From Pollutiaquabacter sp046052345 (GTDB lineage: Bacteria; Bacteroidota; Bacteroidia; AKYH767-A; 2013-40CM-41-45), in NCBI GenBank assembly GCA_046052345.1, contig JBJOMN010000007.1, positions 124,001 to 188,000 on the forward strand: 64,000 nt of DNA, given 5' to 3'. This document shows positions 8,920 to 17,306 of the stretch, piece by piece. Within the stretch, counting starts at the first letter, position 1; each line of letters starts with the position of its first letter. The position numbers were made by a program, and so were the translations under genes. The notes beneath the pieces were generated by a model. That model was not told the origin of the DNA, made no database searches, and saw nothing but the letters and a program-made list of their open reading frames with translations.

Positions 8920-9582
8920 TCAGTCGAGGAAAGGGCGGATGGAAACGGCGAAGGTGATCAGGGAAAGCTTGCCGCTTATTTCAAGTTTGTCGGCCATGTT
9001 GGCCCGGTGGTTTTCGATGGTCTTGAAGCTGACCAGCATTATTTCGGCTATCTGACGGCTCGTTTTTCCTTCAGCTACCAGTCGCAGCACTTTCTTTTCG
9101 GTCTTGGTAAGACGTTTCAATAAGGCATCGACCTCGTCGCGGGTGAATTTCATTTTCAACCCTTCCACATCGCCACTCTGTTTGAAGGCGGAGCGCAACC
9201 GGTTATACCGGTCCATACGCGTATTGATGGCTTTCAGTAACTCGTCTTTGGAGAACGGTTTGATGAGATAATCGTCCGCTCCCAGATTCATGCCCCTGCG
9301 TATGTCTTCTTTTTCGCCTTTCGCAGACATGAAAATGAACGGCAATTCCAGACCACCGGCACCTTTGCGAACCTCGTTCAGGAATTCGTAGCCGTCCATC
9401 TGCGGCATCTTTACATCGCAAAGTATAAGGTCGGGCTTGAATGACTCGATATGTTGCCGGGCCATGATTCCATCCTCAGCACCTACGGCTTTGAAGCCGT
9501 AGAGTTCCAGCAGCGTGCAGATGCTCTCCCGCAACATGCGTTCGTCATCCACCACCAATATTTTTTTCGATTCCTGATTCAT
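8920..9582 (-). CDS. Response regulator, receiver plus LuxR-type HTH
   Basis: A 220-residue regulator of the NarL/FixJ architecture. The receiver domain (residues 6-125) has the acidic pair in LVVDDER, the phospho-acceptor Asp56 in LILCDVKMP, and the conserved Lys in YLIKPF. A linker leads to the DNA-binding domain (about residues 155-217): LTKTEKKVLRLVAEGKTSRQIAEIM and FKTIENHRANMADKL. The ATG at 9580-9582 is used because everything upstream is unlike receiver N-termini. No histidine kinase lies next to it, so it is an orphan or is served by a kinase elsewhere, possibly the hybrid kinase at 20313-21932. A -7 box stands 63 bases upstream. Confidence 0.88.
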   Translation of the reverse strand: MNQESKKILVVDDERMLRESICTLLELYGFKAVGAEDGIMARQHIESFKPDLILCDVKMPQMDGYEFLNEVRKGAGGLELPFIFMSAKGEKEDIRRGMNLGADDYLIKPFSKDELLKAINTRMDRYNRLRSAFKQSGDVEGLKMKFTRDEVDALLKRLTKTEKKVLRLVAEGKTSRQIAEIMLVSFKTIENHRANMADKLEISGKLSLITFAVSIRPFLD

Positions 9583-9645
9583 AACTGGTCGGACCTTACA
9601 GCACCGAAGACCGGATACTATTACGCCCCGAATTAGATGTTGTAA

Positions 9646-9653
9646 CAAATATA
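9646..9653 (-). promoter_or_regulatory. Putative -7 promoter box TATATTTG (response regulator gene)
   Basis: On the minus strand these bases read TATATTTG, an exact match to TAnnTTTG, 63 bases ahead of the response regulator start. The surrounding 295-base divergent region up to comF at 9878 holds no gene that I can see. Confidence 0.45.
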
Positions 9654-9877
9654 ATCGATTCGGGTGTCTAAATGCAGCAACTCCCGCTATTTAATGTTAT
9701 CGTAACACAGCTTTCGGCCTGACGAGCTTCCATCTTCAGATGAACTGCCTGAATTCGGAGATAAAACCATGTATTGAAGATGATTCTATTGATTAGAAAG
9801 TCGGGAGACTGCAATTCGAAGCCACTTTTTCTAATAAATGGTTTTTTTATCTAAGAGAACTCCCCCATTTTGAGCAG

Positions 9878-10585
9878 ATGTATAGAAGTACCCTGATGGA
9901 GAGCTTTTTCTGTCTGCAAGCCCTCTTTTACCCTCGTCCATGCGGAGCCTGTAACGGTAGCCTTAAAAGAGGCGAGAACGCTGTCTGTACTCGCTGCAGG
10001 GTTACTTTGTCCAGAACAGATCATTTCCGGTACATGGGCAATGCCGTCGAGCAATTGTTCTATGGTCGGACAATGGTCCATGCCGCCGCCGCGTATTATT
10101 CTTTTTATAAGGGCGGCTCTGTGCGGCAAATGGTTCACCGGTTGAAATACGGCGGGCGGCAGGACATAGGCCAATTTGCAGGACGACTTATCGGGGAGGA
10201 GCTAAAGAGGCACGAACGATTCGCCGGCATACAGGCTGTTGTACCGGTTCCACTGCATGTCAGCCGACAGCGAAAACGCGGATACAATCAGGCAGCGTGT
10301 ATCGCTGAAGGCATTAGTGAGGCTTCGGCTATTCCCCATTTTCCTGAGGTGCTCGTCCGCCGATATGCCAGCGAGACGCAGACGGACAAATCGCGGTTCG
10401 GCCGATCCGGAAATGTGTCGGGGCTTTTCGAAGTAAGTTCATTGCATCAGGCAGAAGGGCTGCATGTCCTGCTTGTGGACGATGTGATCACTACCGGAGC
10501 GACCTTGATCGCTTGTGCCGAAGCGCTCCTTCATGCCGGCTGCAAGCGAATCTCCGTAGTCGCCATGGCGGCTGCTACCAGGTGA
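9878..10585 (+). CDS. comF: ComF family phosphoribosyltransferase-like protein
   Basis: A 235-residue protein. The N-terminus carries a four-cysteine zinc-finger-like pair (Cys22, Cys25, Cys37, Cys40), followed by FYKGGSVRQMVHRLKYGG. VVPVPLHVSRQRKRGYNQA is the typical ComF core, and the PRPP-binding loop is VLLVDDVITTGATL near residue 200. ComF proteins are associated with uptake of single-stranded DNA during natural transformation; dprA, another gene of that process, lies at 47613. An alternative ATG six codons in (9896) is possible. It is divergent from the response regulator gene. Confidence 0.88.
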   Translation: MYRSTLMESFFCLQALFYPRPCGACNGSLKRGENAVCTRCRVTLSRTDHFRYMGNAVEQLFYGRTMVHAAAAYYSFYKGGSVRQMVHRLKYGGRQDIGQFAGRLIGEELKRHERFAGIQAVVPVPLHVSRQRKRGYNQAACIAEGISEASAIPHFPEVLVRRYASETQTDKSRFGRSGNVSGLFEVSSLHQAEGLHVLLVDDVITTGATLIACAEALLHAGCKRISVVAMAAATR

Positions 10586-10688
10586 ATCGGTTTAAAGTGG
10601 AACCAAATCCGTCGGATTACGTACATAATCCGGCCGGAAACCATTGCCGGTCAGCGTAAGAATGATTGATTTCGCCAAAGAAATTGCC

Positions 10689-11198
10689 ATGTGTCGATCG
10701 CCCCGTCGCATGTTTGGTCTGCTTTTGGTCCTTGTCGCGATGACCATTTTCGCGGGTGGCGCCCGTGCACAATCCTTGCAGCGCGAATGTGCCGCAAGTG
10801 CGGGATCGGCAGCCTCCGTAGAAGGGATCTTCATCAGCCAGACCATCGGACAGTGCTATGTCACCTCCGGATATTCCGGACAGGACTTCTCGCTGCTTCC
10901 GGGGTTCCAGCAGCCGACCGTTTTCGCACGCATGCCTGTTGCATCCAACGCCTTTTTTCATGTATCCCTGCACCCCAATCCGGCGGCCTATTCCTTTGTG
11001 CTTGAGTCCGACATCGGACTTGAAGACGCTGATTTCCGTGTAGTCGATATGAGCGGGCGGATGATCGTCCATGAAAAAATATCAGACCTGAAGAATCTTA
11101 CCGTCGACTGCCGTGAATGGCCTGAAGGAGTCTACGCCTTGTCAGTGCTAGACCGGTACGGCCGTTCCCGGACGTTGAAGCTTATCGTATCCAAATAA
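10689..11198 (+). CDS. Small secreted protein with T9SS type A sorting domain
   Basis: The chosen start gives a 169-residue protein with a classic signal peptide: Arg-rich n-region (CRSPRR), hydrophobic core (FGLLLVLVAMTIF) and cleavage after ARA. An earlier ATG at 10662 would place 18 residues before it. A short Cys-containing N-terminal part (ECAASAGSAASVEGIFISQTIGQCYVTSG) is followed at about residue 75 by the sorting domain (SLHPNPAAYSFVL, FRVVDMSGRMIV, WPEGVYALSVL, LKLIVSK). This is the form of the many small Bacteroidota surface proteins that are little more than a sorting domain. It stands 7 bases before the porin-like gene and begins a three-gene surface-protein unit. Confidence 0.75.
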   Translation: MCRSPRRMFGLLLVLVAMTIFAGGARAQSLQRECAASAGSAASVEGIFISQTIGQCYVTSGYSGQDFSLLPGFQQPTVFARMPVASNAFFHVSLHPNPAAYSFVLESDIGLEDADFRVVDMSGRMIVHEKISDLKNLTVDCREWPEGVYALSVLDRYGRSRTLKLIVSK

Positions 11199-11205
11199 TC
11201 AACTT

Positions 11206-11874
11206 ATGAAAAAAGCGCACCAATTCCTCGCCGCTTTGTTTGCGGTCGCATCAGTGACGTGCTTCCATTTCCGATCGGAGGCACAGTCGTTTATTACAGC
11301 TGACATCTCCAAGCAATACACGACTTTCCGTTTCCTGGACAGCAACGGTAATCAGGACAAGGACTATAACGGTGTGTATTCCGGAGCTTTTTCCGCAGGT
11401 TATCGCTATAATGCCAAATCCGGATTCGTATTCCGTGGATCAATAGGCATGAGTGATGCCGGCGCCACCTTGATCTATGACGGCATGAGCTATTCCTGGG
11501 AGCTCAGCTATGCCGCGGTCAGGGCAGGAGCGGGTTGGATGTTCGGGAAAGGCAAATGGCATCCGTACGCGACCGTCGCGCCTTATTATGCCCGCCTGTT
11601 GAATGCATATCAGCGGCTCAACAACGAAGATTTCGACGTGAAATCCGCCGGCTACATTTCTTCGTACGACTACGGCGTGGAAGGATATCCCGGAGTGCTC
11701 TATGAGCTGGACTCCCGTATTTCCATTTATGCGGAAATGTACTACCGTTACGGTCTGCAGAACCTGGAAGATGACGGCGACCTGCTGACCGGTTCAAATC
11801 CGAATCAGGGACAGACTTCCAATAACCGCGCCGCAGGTATTTCGCTGGGCCTAACCTATCAGATTTCAAAATAA
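11206..11874 (+). CDS. Porin-like outer-membrane beta-barrel protein
   Basis: A 222-residue protein with a signal peptide (FLAALFAVASVTCFHFRSEAQ). Alternating strands rich in Tyr and Gly run throughout: GAFSAGYRYNAKSGFVFRG, AAVRAGAGWMFGKGKWHPYA, ISIYAEMYYRYGLQ. It ends in AAGISLGLTYQISK. This fits an 8-stranded OmpA/OmpW-like barrel; ligand unknown. It lies between the small T9SS protein (7 bases) and the repeat protein (18 bases), so the three are probably expressed together and may form a surface assembly. Confidence 0.72.
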   Translation: MKKAHQFLAALFAVASVTCFHFRSEAQSFITADISKQYTTFRFLDSNGNQDKDYNGVYSGAFSAGYRYNAKSGFVFRGSIGMSDAGATLIYDGMSYSWELSYAAVRAGAGWMFGKGKWHPYATVAPYYARLLNAYQRLNNEDFDVKSAGYISSYDYGVEGYPGVLYELDSRISIYAEMYYRYGLQNLEDDGDLLTGSNPNQGQTSNNRAAGISLGLTYQISK

Positions 11875-11892
11875 CCATCAGCTACACCGATC

Positions 11893-13299
11893 ATGAAAAA
11901 GCTCTCCGGCCTGACCCTGACTTTCATACTGATATTCTCGTGCCATAGTCTTATGGCCCAGCACCCGCAGATTGGTCAGTTGCAGGGTATCAATTACCAG
12001 GCAGTCGCCATTGACGAATACGGCAAGCAGATCGTGGGTATGGATGTCACCGGCAAACCGCTGTACGAGAAGACCATCGGTGTCAGGTTCTCCATTCTCA
12101 AAGGCAATGCAGGTGCGATCGAGTACGAGGAAACGCATACTGCGCTCACGGACAAATACGGATTGTTCTCCCTGGTCATCGGCAAAGGGACGGTCAGTGC
12201 AAACGGGCAGTATTCCAACCTGATGGATATGCCGTGGATCGATGCCGACCAATGGCTGAAGGTGGAGATTTCCACCCGCAACGACGGAAATTACCGTTTG
12301 GTGAGTCTGCAGCAGTTCATGGCGGTGCCCTACTCCTTTTATACCGACGATATCGCCGACGATGCCATCACTACGTGGAAAGTACTGGACTCCACGCTGG
12401 TTAACCAGGATCTACATACCTCTTCTGTCGATTCGCGTACGATTCTGGATTCGACCATCATCAATGAGGATATCCATACGGGTGCCGTCGATTCACGCAC
12501 CGTACTTGATTACACCCTCCTGAACGAAGATATCGGTGCAGGCTCCGTGGATTCACGTACCATCCTGGATTCGACCATCGTCAATGAGGATATCCGCACC
12601 GGTGCCGTCGATTCACGCGCCGTTCTCGATTATACACTGCTGAACGAAGACATCGGTACAGGCTCGGTCGACACACGCACCATTCTCGACTCCACCATAC
12701 TTAACGAGGACATCCGCACGGGCTCTGTCGATACGCGGACGATCCTGGACGAGACCATTTTGAACGAGGATATCGCCAACGGAACCATCGACCTGACCAC
12801 CAAAGTGACCGGCGTACTTCCGGTTCCGAACGGCGGCACGGGCGTTCCTTCGTCTACCGACCACGGCTTGCTCGTCGGTGGCGGAAACGGTCCCATCCGT
12901 TCCCTGCCTGCCGCCTCCGACCTCCAGATTCCGGTCGGCGTCACGGCATCCGATCCCGTACTGAAGGTGCTGTCCAGCGGTGTAGGCATCAACATCACGC
13001 AGACCGCCGATTCGGTGATCATCTCTTCCGGCATCCAGGGGGTGAACTCGCAGACCGCGGCCACGGTGAGCCCCGGTACTTTGCAAGACGGTTCGACATG
13101 GAACTCCGGTCCGCTCACGATCCAAGGTGTGGCACTGGGTAACATCGTAGTGGGTTCCCTTGACGGAGACCTCCACGGGTGCATGATGACGACCTATGTT
13201 TCCGGCAACAACCAGATACGTGTCGCCATCTTCAACGGTACCGGCAGCACCGTAAATTTCAATGGCACCTACACCCTGAAGGTGCTGGTGGTCCAGTAG
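11893..13299 (+). CDS. Secreted fibre-like protein with 20-residue repeats
   Basis: A 468-residue protein with a signal peptide ending in SLMAQ. Residues about 30-155 (QGINYQAVAIDEYGKQI, FSILKGNAGAIEYEETHTALT, GLFSLVIGKGT) form an N-terminal domain often seen in Bacteroidota surface proteins. Seven 20-residue units of the type VDSRTILDSTIxNEDIxTGS follow (residues about 157-296). Next comes VPNGGTG, a motif known from phage tail fibres, and a C-terminal part (YVSGNNQIRVAIFNGTGSTVNF) that resembles the small terminal domains of phage structural proteins. No T9SS domain is evident. A fibrous, possibly trimeric, surface adhesin is the likeliest role; this is inference. Confidence 0.65.
   Translation: MKKLSGLTLTFILIFSCHSLMAQHPQIGQLQGINYQAVAIDEYGKQIVGMDVTGKPLYEKTIGVRFSILKGNAGAIEYEETHTALTDKYGLFSLVIGKGTVSANGQYSNLMDMPWIDADQWLKVEISTRNDGNYRLVSLQQFMAVPYSFYTDDIADDAITTWKVLDSTLVNQDLHTSSVDSRTILDSTIINEDIHTGAVDSRTVLDYTLLNEDIGAGSVDSRTILDSTIVNEDIRTGAVDSRAVLDYTLLNEDIGTGSVDTRTILDSTILNEDIRTGSVDTRTILDETILNEDIANGTIDLTTKVTGVLPVPNGGTGVPSSTDHGLLVGGGNGPIRSLPAASDLQIPVGVTASDPVLKVLSSGVGINITQTADSVIISSGIQGVNSQTAATVSPGTLQDGSTWNSGPLTIQGVALGNIVVGSLDGDLHGCMMTTYVSGNNQIRVAIFNGTGSTVNFNGTYTLKVLVVQ
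12361..12780 (+). repeat. Seven tandem 60-bp coding repeats
   Basis: Units begin at 12361, 12421, 12481, 12541, 12601, 12661 and 12721, each exactly 60 bases (20 codons). Units 2, 4 and 6 encode LDSTIxNEDI and units 3 and 5 encode LDYTLLNEDIG, so the array looks as if it grew by duplication of a 120-base double unit. Third positions have diverged while the protein pattern is kept. Confidence 0.92.
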
Positions 13300-13369
13300 T
13301 CCTTCCCGAGAGCAATCCCTCTTTCCTCCGTTTCCTGATTTAGCGGGAAATGCTGCATCTTTGCAGTGC

Positions 13370-13864
13370 ATGGCGGAAATGTTCACCATTCCGGTCGGCG
13401 CCGGACGTGCCGAACGGTACAAGTTGCTTCAGGCGCAGCTGCCTTCCCTATTGGACCCTGCCTTCGGGCGTATGACCAACGCAGCCAATACGGTCGCTGC
13501 CATGATGGAAGCGCTCCGCTTCCATTGGATCGGCTTTTATTTCGTAAGTGACATCGGCGGCAGCGAAGAGCTGCTGGTCGGCCCTTATCAGGGGCCTGTT
13601 GCTTGCGCACGGATCGGTTTCGGGAAAGGGGTTTGTGGCTCGGCCTGGCAAAACCGTCAGACCATTGTTGTTCCGGATGTTGAACTTTTCCCCGGACATA
13701 TCGCCTGCAGCGCTGCTTCAAAGTCAGAGATAGTCGTCCCCGTCTTCAGACAAACCACGGTGATCGGTGTCCTGGATATCGACAGTGCACTTCGGGATGA
13801 TTTTACACAGGAAGACCGTGCCGCCATTGAACGTATAGTAGCTATTGTCTCTCCCTGCCTATGA
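13370..13864 (+). CDS. msrC: Free methionine-(R)-sulfoxide reductase, GAF domain (fRMsr)
   Basis: A 164-residue single GAF-domain enzyme that reduces free methionine-R-sulfoxide. The diagnostic cysteines are Cys79 (GPYQGPVACARI), Cys89 (GKGVCGSA) and Cys113 (FPGHIACSAASKSEIVVP), spaced 10 and 24 residues apart, the same spacing as Cys84, Cys94 and Cys118 of the E. coli enzyme. The ATG at 13370 is preferred over a TTG three codons earlier; a CATCTTTG sequence close to the -7 consensus ends six bases before it. The TGA overlaps the ATG of the following lipoprotein gene (ATGA). Confidence 0.9.
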   Translation: MAEMFTIPVGAGRAERYKLLQAQLPSLLDPAFGRMTNAANTVAAMMEALRFHWIGFYFVSDIGGSEELLVGPYQGPVACARIGFGKGVCGSAWQNRQTIVVPDVELFPGHIACSAASKSEIVVPVFRQTTVIGVLDIDSALRDDFTQEDRAAIERIVAIVSPCL

Positions 13865-15489
13865 GATCCGCGGTATCCTCTCTGATGCTGTATTGCATGC
13901 TCAGCCTTCTGGCGTCATGTGCTCTTCAAGTGGCGCCGCAGGGTGGTGAAAAGGATACGTCGCCTCCGGTCTTGCAAAAAGCGGATCCTCCCGCCGGCTC
14001 GGTCCGTTTCGCTTCCAACGAAGTCGTTTTCGAGTTCGACGAGTACCTGCAGCTCAAAGATGTTGCAGGCAAGCTGGTCGTTTCGCCCCCGTTGGTCCAT
14101 GCACCGGTCGTCAAGGTCCGGAAGAACAGGATGGTCATGACCATCGAGGATACCCTGCTTCCCTCCACCACCTACACCTTCAATTTCGGGGATGCTGTCA
14201 CTGACCTCAACGAAGGCAATGTGATTCCCGACTTCTCGTATGTGGTTTCAACCGGTGATGCGATCGACACGCTGCAGTTGAGCGGTTCCGTGCGGCGCGC
14301 AGAAGACCTGAATCCTGAAAAGGGCATGCTGGTGATGTTATATCCTGCCCTCTCTTCCGATTCCTCGCCGTATCTCGACCGCCCGCTCTACTTCGGTCGT
14401 ACGGATGACAACGGATCCTTCCATATACTGAATATCGTTTCGGGTGAATACCGCATTTTCGGACTTGCCGAGAAGAATGCGAATTACACCTACGACGATC
14501 CTTCGGAACGGATCGCCTTCAGCAACGAAAGGATAAAGGTCCCTGCGAGCGGACCTTCACTCACTTCCTTTCTGAAGGAACCGCGGCCTTCTCTGGTCAA
14601 AGCCGCTGCGGAAGGGCCTGGAAAAATCCGCTTTGTTTTTGCCGGGTCGGATTCCGCACGAGTAATACGACTGATTACCGACTCTGTCAAACTGGACCTG
14701 TACAGTCGTACTTCCTCGCTCAATAACGATACGGTCAATTTCTGGTACCGCAATCTGAAAGCCGACACAGCCCTTTTTGAAGTGCGATTCCCGGGACATA
14801 CGGACACGGTGGCCGTCCGGCTGAGCGTTTATGAATCATCCGTTTCGAAGAAGCGGGGGGCTTTCCTGTTGTCTGCAGGATTTCCTGCCGTCGCTTCCGG
14901 TCTTCAGCCGTTTAATCAACCTTTGCTGATCCGGGCGAATCATCCGTTAGTGTCTGTCGACAGTTCCAGGATCAAGCTCATGTCGGAGGAAGCGGTGGTC
15001 GCCCCTTCATCTGTCCTTTTCAATGCCCCTTTTGAAGTCACTGTTACTGCAAAATGGGAGGAGGAGAAAAACTACCGTTTCATGGCTTTGCCCGGCGCAT
15101 TGACCGATATTTTCGGATTAAGCAATGATACCGTGGATATCCGGTTTCGCACTGCCACCGTATCCGATTACGGGACCCTTCGTGCATCCGTTTCAGGATT
15201 GCCGACGGAAACACAAGGTGTATTGACCCTGGTTGATGAAGGGGGCCGCATCGTAAGGGAGGCTTCCTTCCGACGGGATACGGTCTGCTATTTCGAATTT
15301 CTGTCTCCGGGCACTTATCGGCTCAAGTTCATCGAAGACAAGAATGCAAACCGGCGATGGGATACCGGTGACGATCTTCTGCACCGTCAGCCCGAACCGG
15401 TCCGTTACTATCCGGATCCGGTTCCGGTAAGGGCCAACTGGGATGTGGAGATAAAATGGTCGTTGTCGGGCGTCGCCTCGGGACGATGA
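13861..15489 (+). CDS. Lipoprotein with Ig-like (Big_5) domain
   Basis: A 542-residue lipoprotein. The signal peptide ends in a lipobox LASC with Cys20. Residues about 30-130 (SPPVLQKADPPAGSVRF, EVVFEFDEYLQLKDV, STTYTFNFGDAVTDLNEGN) are the Big_5 Ig-like domain. Further beta-sandwich-like parts follow, including GTYRLKFIEDKNANRRWDTGD near the C-terminus. This is a conserved Bacteroidota architecture without an assigned function. It overlaps the fRMsr gene, so the two are translationally coupled; whether the functions are linked is unknown. It converges with the deiminase gene. Confidence 0.8.
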   Translation: MRSAVSSLMLYCMLSLLASCALQVAPQGGEKDTSPPVLQKADPPAGSVRFASNEVVFEFDEYLQLKDVAGKLVVSPPLVHAPVVKVRKNRMVMTIEDTLLPSTTYTFNFGDAVTDLNEGNVIPDFSYVVSTGDAIDTLQLSGSVRRAEDLNPEKGMLVMLYPALSSDSSPYLDRPLYFGRTDDNGSFHILNIVSGEYRIFGLAEKNANYTYDDPSERIAFSNERIKVPASGPSLTSFLKEPRPSLVKAAAEGPGKIRFVFAGSDSARVIRLITDSVKLDLYSRTSSLNNDTVNFWYRNLKADTALFEVRFPGHTDTVAVRLSVYESSVSKKRGAFLLSAGFPAVASGLQPFNQPLLIRANHPLVSVDSSRIKLMSEEAVVAPSSVLFNAPFEVTVTAKWEEEKNYRFMALPGALTDIFGLSNDTVDIRFRTATVSDYGTLRASVSGLPTETQGVLTLVDEGGRIVREASFRRDTVCYFEFLSPGTYRLKFIEDKNANRRWDTGDDLLHRQPEPVRYYPDPVPVRANWDVEIKWSLSGVASGR

Positions 15490-15531
15490 TCCTCTGCGAA
15501 ATCCGACGCCTGTTTTACGAATTTCAGCGCT

Positions 15532-17268
15532 TCACTGCACAATCAGCTTCCTGAAGCCGGAGTATCCGCCGATGCGTACTTCGACCATATAGATGCCGGG
15601 AGGCATACCTGTCGTATCGAACCTGATTCTTTTTCGCTCTCCGGAAAGGGTGCCGCTGTAAAGGTCGCTTAGCGTGCGGCCTGTGATGTCGTTAAGCCGA
15701 ACATCCACATCGCCGGTACGATTCATGGCGATCTCGACAATGGCGTATCCGTTCGAAGGATTGGGAAATACATTCAATTCCGAAAGCGCTGACAGGGTTT
15801 CGTCCGTACCCAATGACACGTCAATCCGGAATTTCCAGTATCCACCGGGAGCGGTTATCGGGCGGTTCTGTTGCTTGCCGCTCACGGATTCCGCATGGAT
15901 GTAATAGTAGACTGTCGTACCGTTCGCCTGTGCAGGAATGTCCGCGGTCCAGTTGTTGTTGCCGGTAGAGGACATCGCCACACCGGAATAGGGCAGCAGC
16001 GTATCGGTGCGCCAGTACAACATCGCACTGGCGATGCCTGACTTGTGCCGGATCTCCGCATTGACGGTGTAAGGCACAATAGTGCTTGCCTGGTCGCGAA
16101 GCGGCTGGTGCACGATCCAGAGCTGGTCCTTGGCGGAGACTTCCTTGGTGATGCAATGGATCGCTCCCAGGGAAGTGATGATCTGGTTGCAGTTGATGCC
16201 TACGACCCTGTACCCGGGCATCGACTCGCGCCAGATACGCAGCGCGGTCGAGTCATATTGGGCTGCATATGTCGGCACGATGATCGTCTTGTTGACGAAA
16301 ACGGCATTGGTGTACGTGCGGTAATCGCCGCCGCTGTCGGGATAAAGGCCGTTCGCATCCGGAGGCATGGGAATCCGTACGAACTTGTAAGGCGTTCCGA
16401 ACGGAGACAGGAAATTGTTGCGGATATAGGCGATGTTGGAATCGATCCGCGGACCGTCTGCTACTCCGGGCGGATATTCCCCTACGAGGATGGTCTCTTC
16501 GTCCAGCAGTTTCATGTGCATGTCGATGTGATGGATCTGGTCGTAGGGCAGCGTATTCATCTTGATGTAACGGTCGATGCCCATGAACTGCAGCATGATC
16601 GAGTCTACCTGCGGTTCTGTTTTCGACGGGTTCTCATCGAGTACCAGCCGTGATGAGAATCCGGTCCCTAATCCGTCGCACATGAAGTTGCCGCCCGTAT
16701 GTATGAGATCGTAGGGGGCAGTCGAGGTCTCATACAACGGAAGGCCGGTGAAGGTGGCGATACTGCGAGGCAACGTATCGTCTTTGGCCCTGGGCCGGTT
16801 GTAGATCCAGTCGACCAGCAGCAGGGAGTCGACATCGTCGGTGTAGACATTCCATTGTCCGTAATCCCTGCACCAGATGGAATTGAATCCGGTCTGGATG
16901 AAATCCACATTCGTGATCGGAACGGTGTTCGCCACGAGATTGGTGATCACGGCGTTCGAATCGCTGCAGATGACAATCACTTTGGTTTCGCTTTGGGCGT
17001 AATTGATGATCTGCCGGACGATGTTGGTATACGTCGTCCATACCACGACCAATGCGTCGACTTGCTCCCATTCCGCCGAGGCCCTCACGGCCGATGACGG
17101 AGGAGTGGTGAAGCCTGCGCTTACATATTGGGATATGCTTCGAATGTAATCAGGCATGGCTGCCTGTTCGGCCGGGGTCATTACATGGCCGCCCGTTGCT
17201 GCGGAGGAAGGCGATACGCCCGCTGTCAGCAGGAAGAGGCTAAGGAGAAGGGTCTTGAAGGTAGTCAT
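15532..17268 (-). CDS. Secreted peptidylarginine deiminase, PPAD-like, with T9SS sorting domain
   Basis: A 578-residue protein of the guanidine-modifying superfamily, expected to convert peptidyl arginine to citrulline and release ammonia. Signal peptide: FKTLLLSLFLLTAGVSPSSAA. The catalytic set is Asp135 (WCRDYG), His247 and Asp249 (HHIDMH), Asn321 (YTNAVFV) and Cys372 (GAIHCITKEV). Arg158 and Arg160 in YNRPR match the residues that, in Porphyromonas gingivalis PPAD, bind the carboxylate of a C-terminal arginine. An Ig-like domain follows, then the T9SS domain (VFPNPSNGYAIVEI, VRLNDITGRTL, PPGIYMVEV, FRKLIVQ). The ATG at 17266-17268 is chosen for the signal peptide. It lies 38 bases after the omega-amidase gene on the same strand. 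Agmatine deiminase is the alternative, but secretion and YNRPR argue against it. Confidence 0.85.
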   Translation of the reverse strand: MTTFKTLLLSLFLLTAGVSPSSAATGGHVMTPAEQAAMPDYIRSISQYVSAGFTTPPSSAVRASAEWEQVDALVVVWTTYTNIVRQIINYAQSETKVIVICSDSNAVITNLVANTVPITNVDFIQTGFNSIWCRDYGQWNVYTDDVDSLLLVDWIYNRPRAKDDTLPRSIATFTGLPLYETSTAPYDLIHTGGNFMCDGLGTGFSSRLVLDENPSKTEPQVDSIMLQFMGIDRYIKMNTLPYDQIHHIDMHMKLLDEETILVGEYPPGVADGPRIDSNIAYIRNNFLSPFGTPYKFVRIPMPPDANGLYPDSGGDYRTYTNAVFVNKTIIVPTYAAQYDSTALRIWRESMPGYRVVGINCNQIITSLGAIHCITKEVSAKDQLWIVHQPLRDQASTIVPYTVNAEIRHKSGIASAMLYWRTDTLLPYSGVAMSSTGNNNWTADIPAQANGTTVYYYIHAESVSGKQQNRPITAPGGYWKFRIDVSLGTDETLSALSELNVFPNPSNGYAIVEIAMNRTGDVDVRLNDITGRTLSDLYSGTLSGERKRIRFDTTGMPPGIYMVEVRIGGYSGFRKLIVQ

Positions 17269-17306
17269 GGTGTATGAAATGGTTCCTGTTGTGGTAATGG
17301 TGCGAT

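Noticed and set aside
12361..12780. Tandem coding repeats as evidence of a prophage tail-fibre locus
   Set aside because: No phage structural, packaging or integrase genes lie nearby and the protein has a secretion signal.
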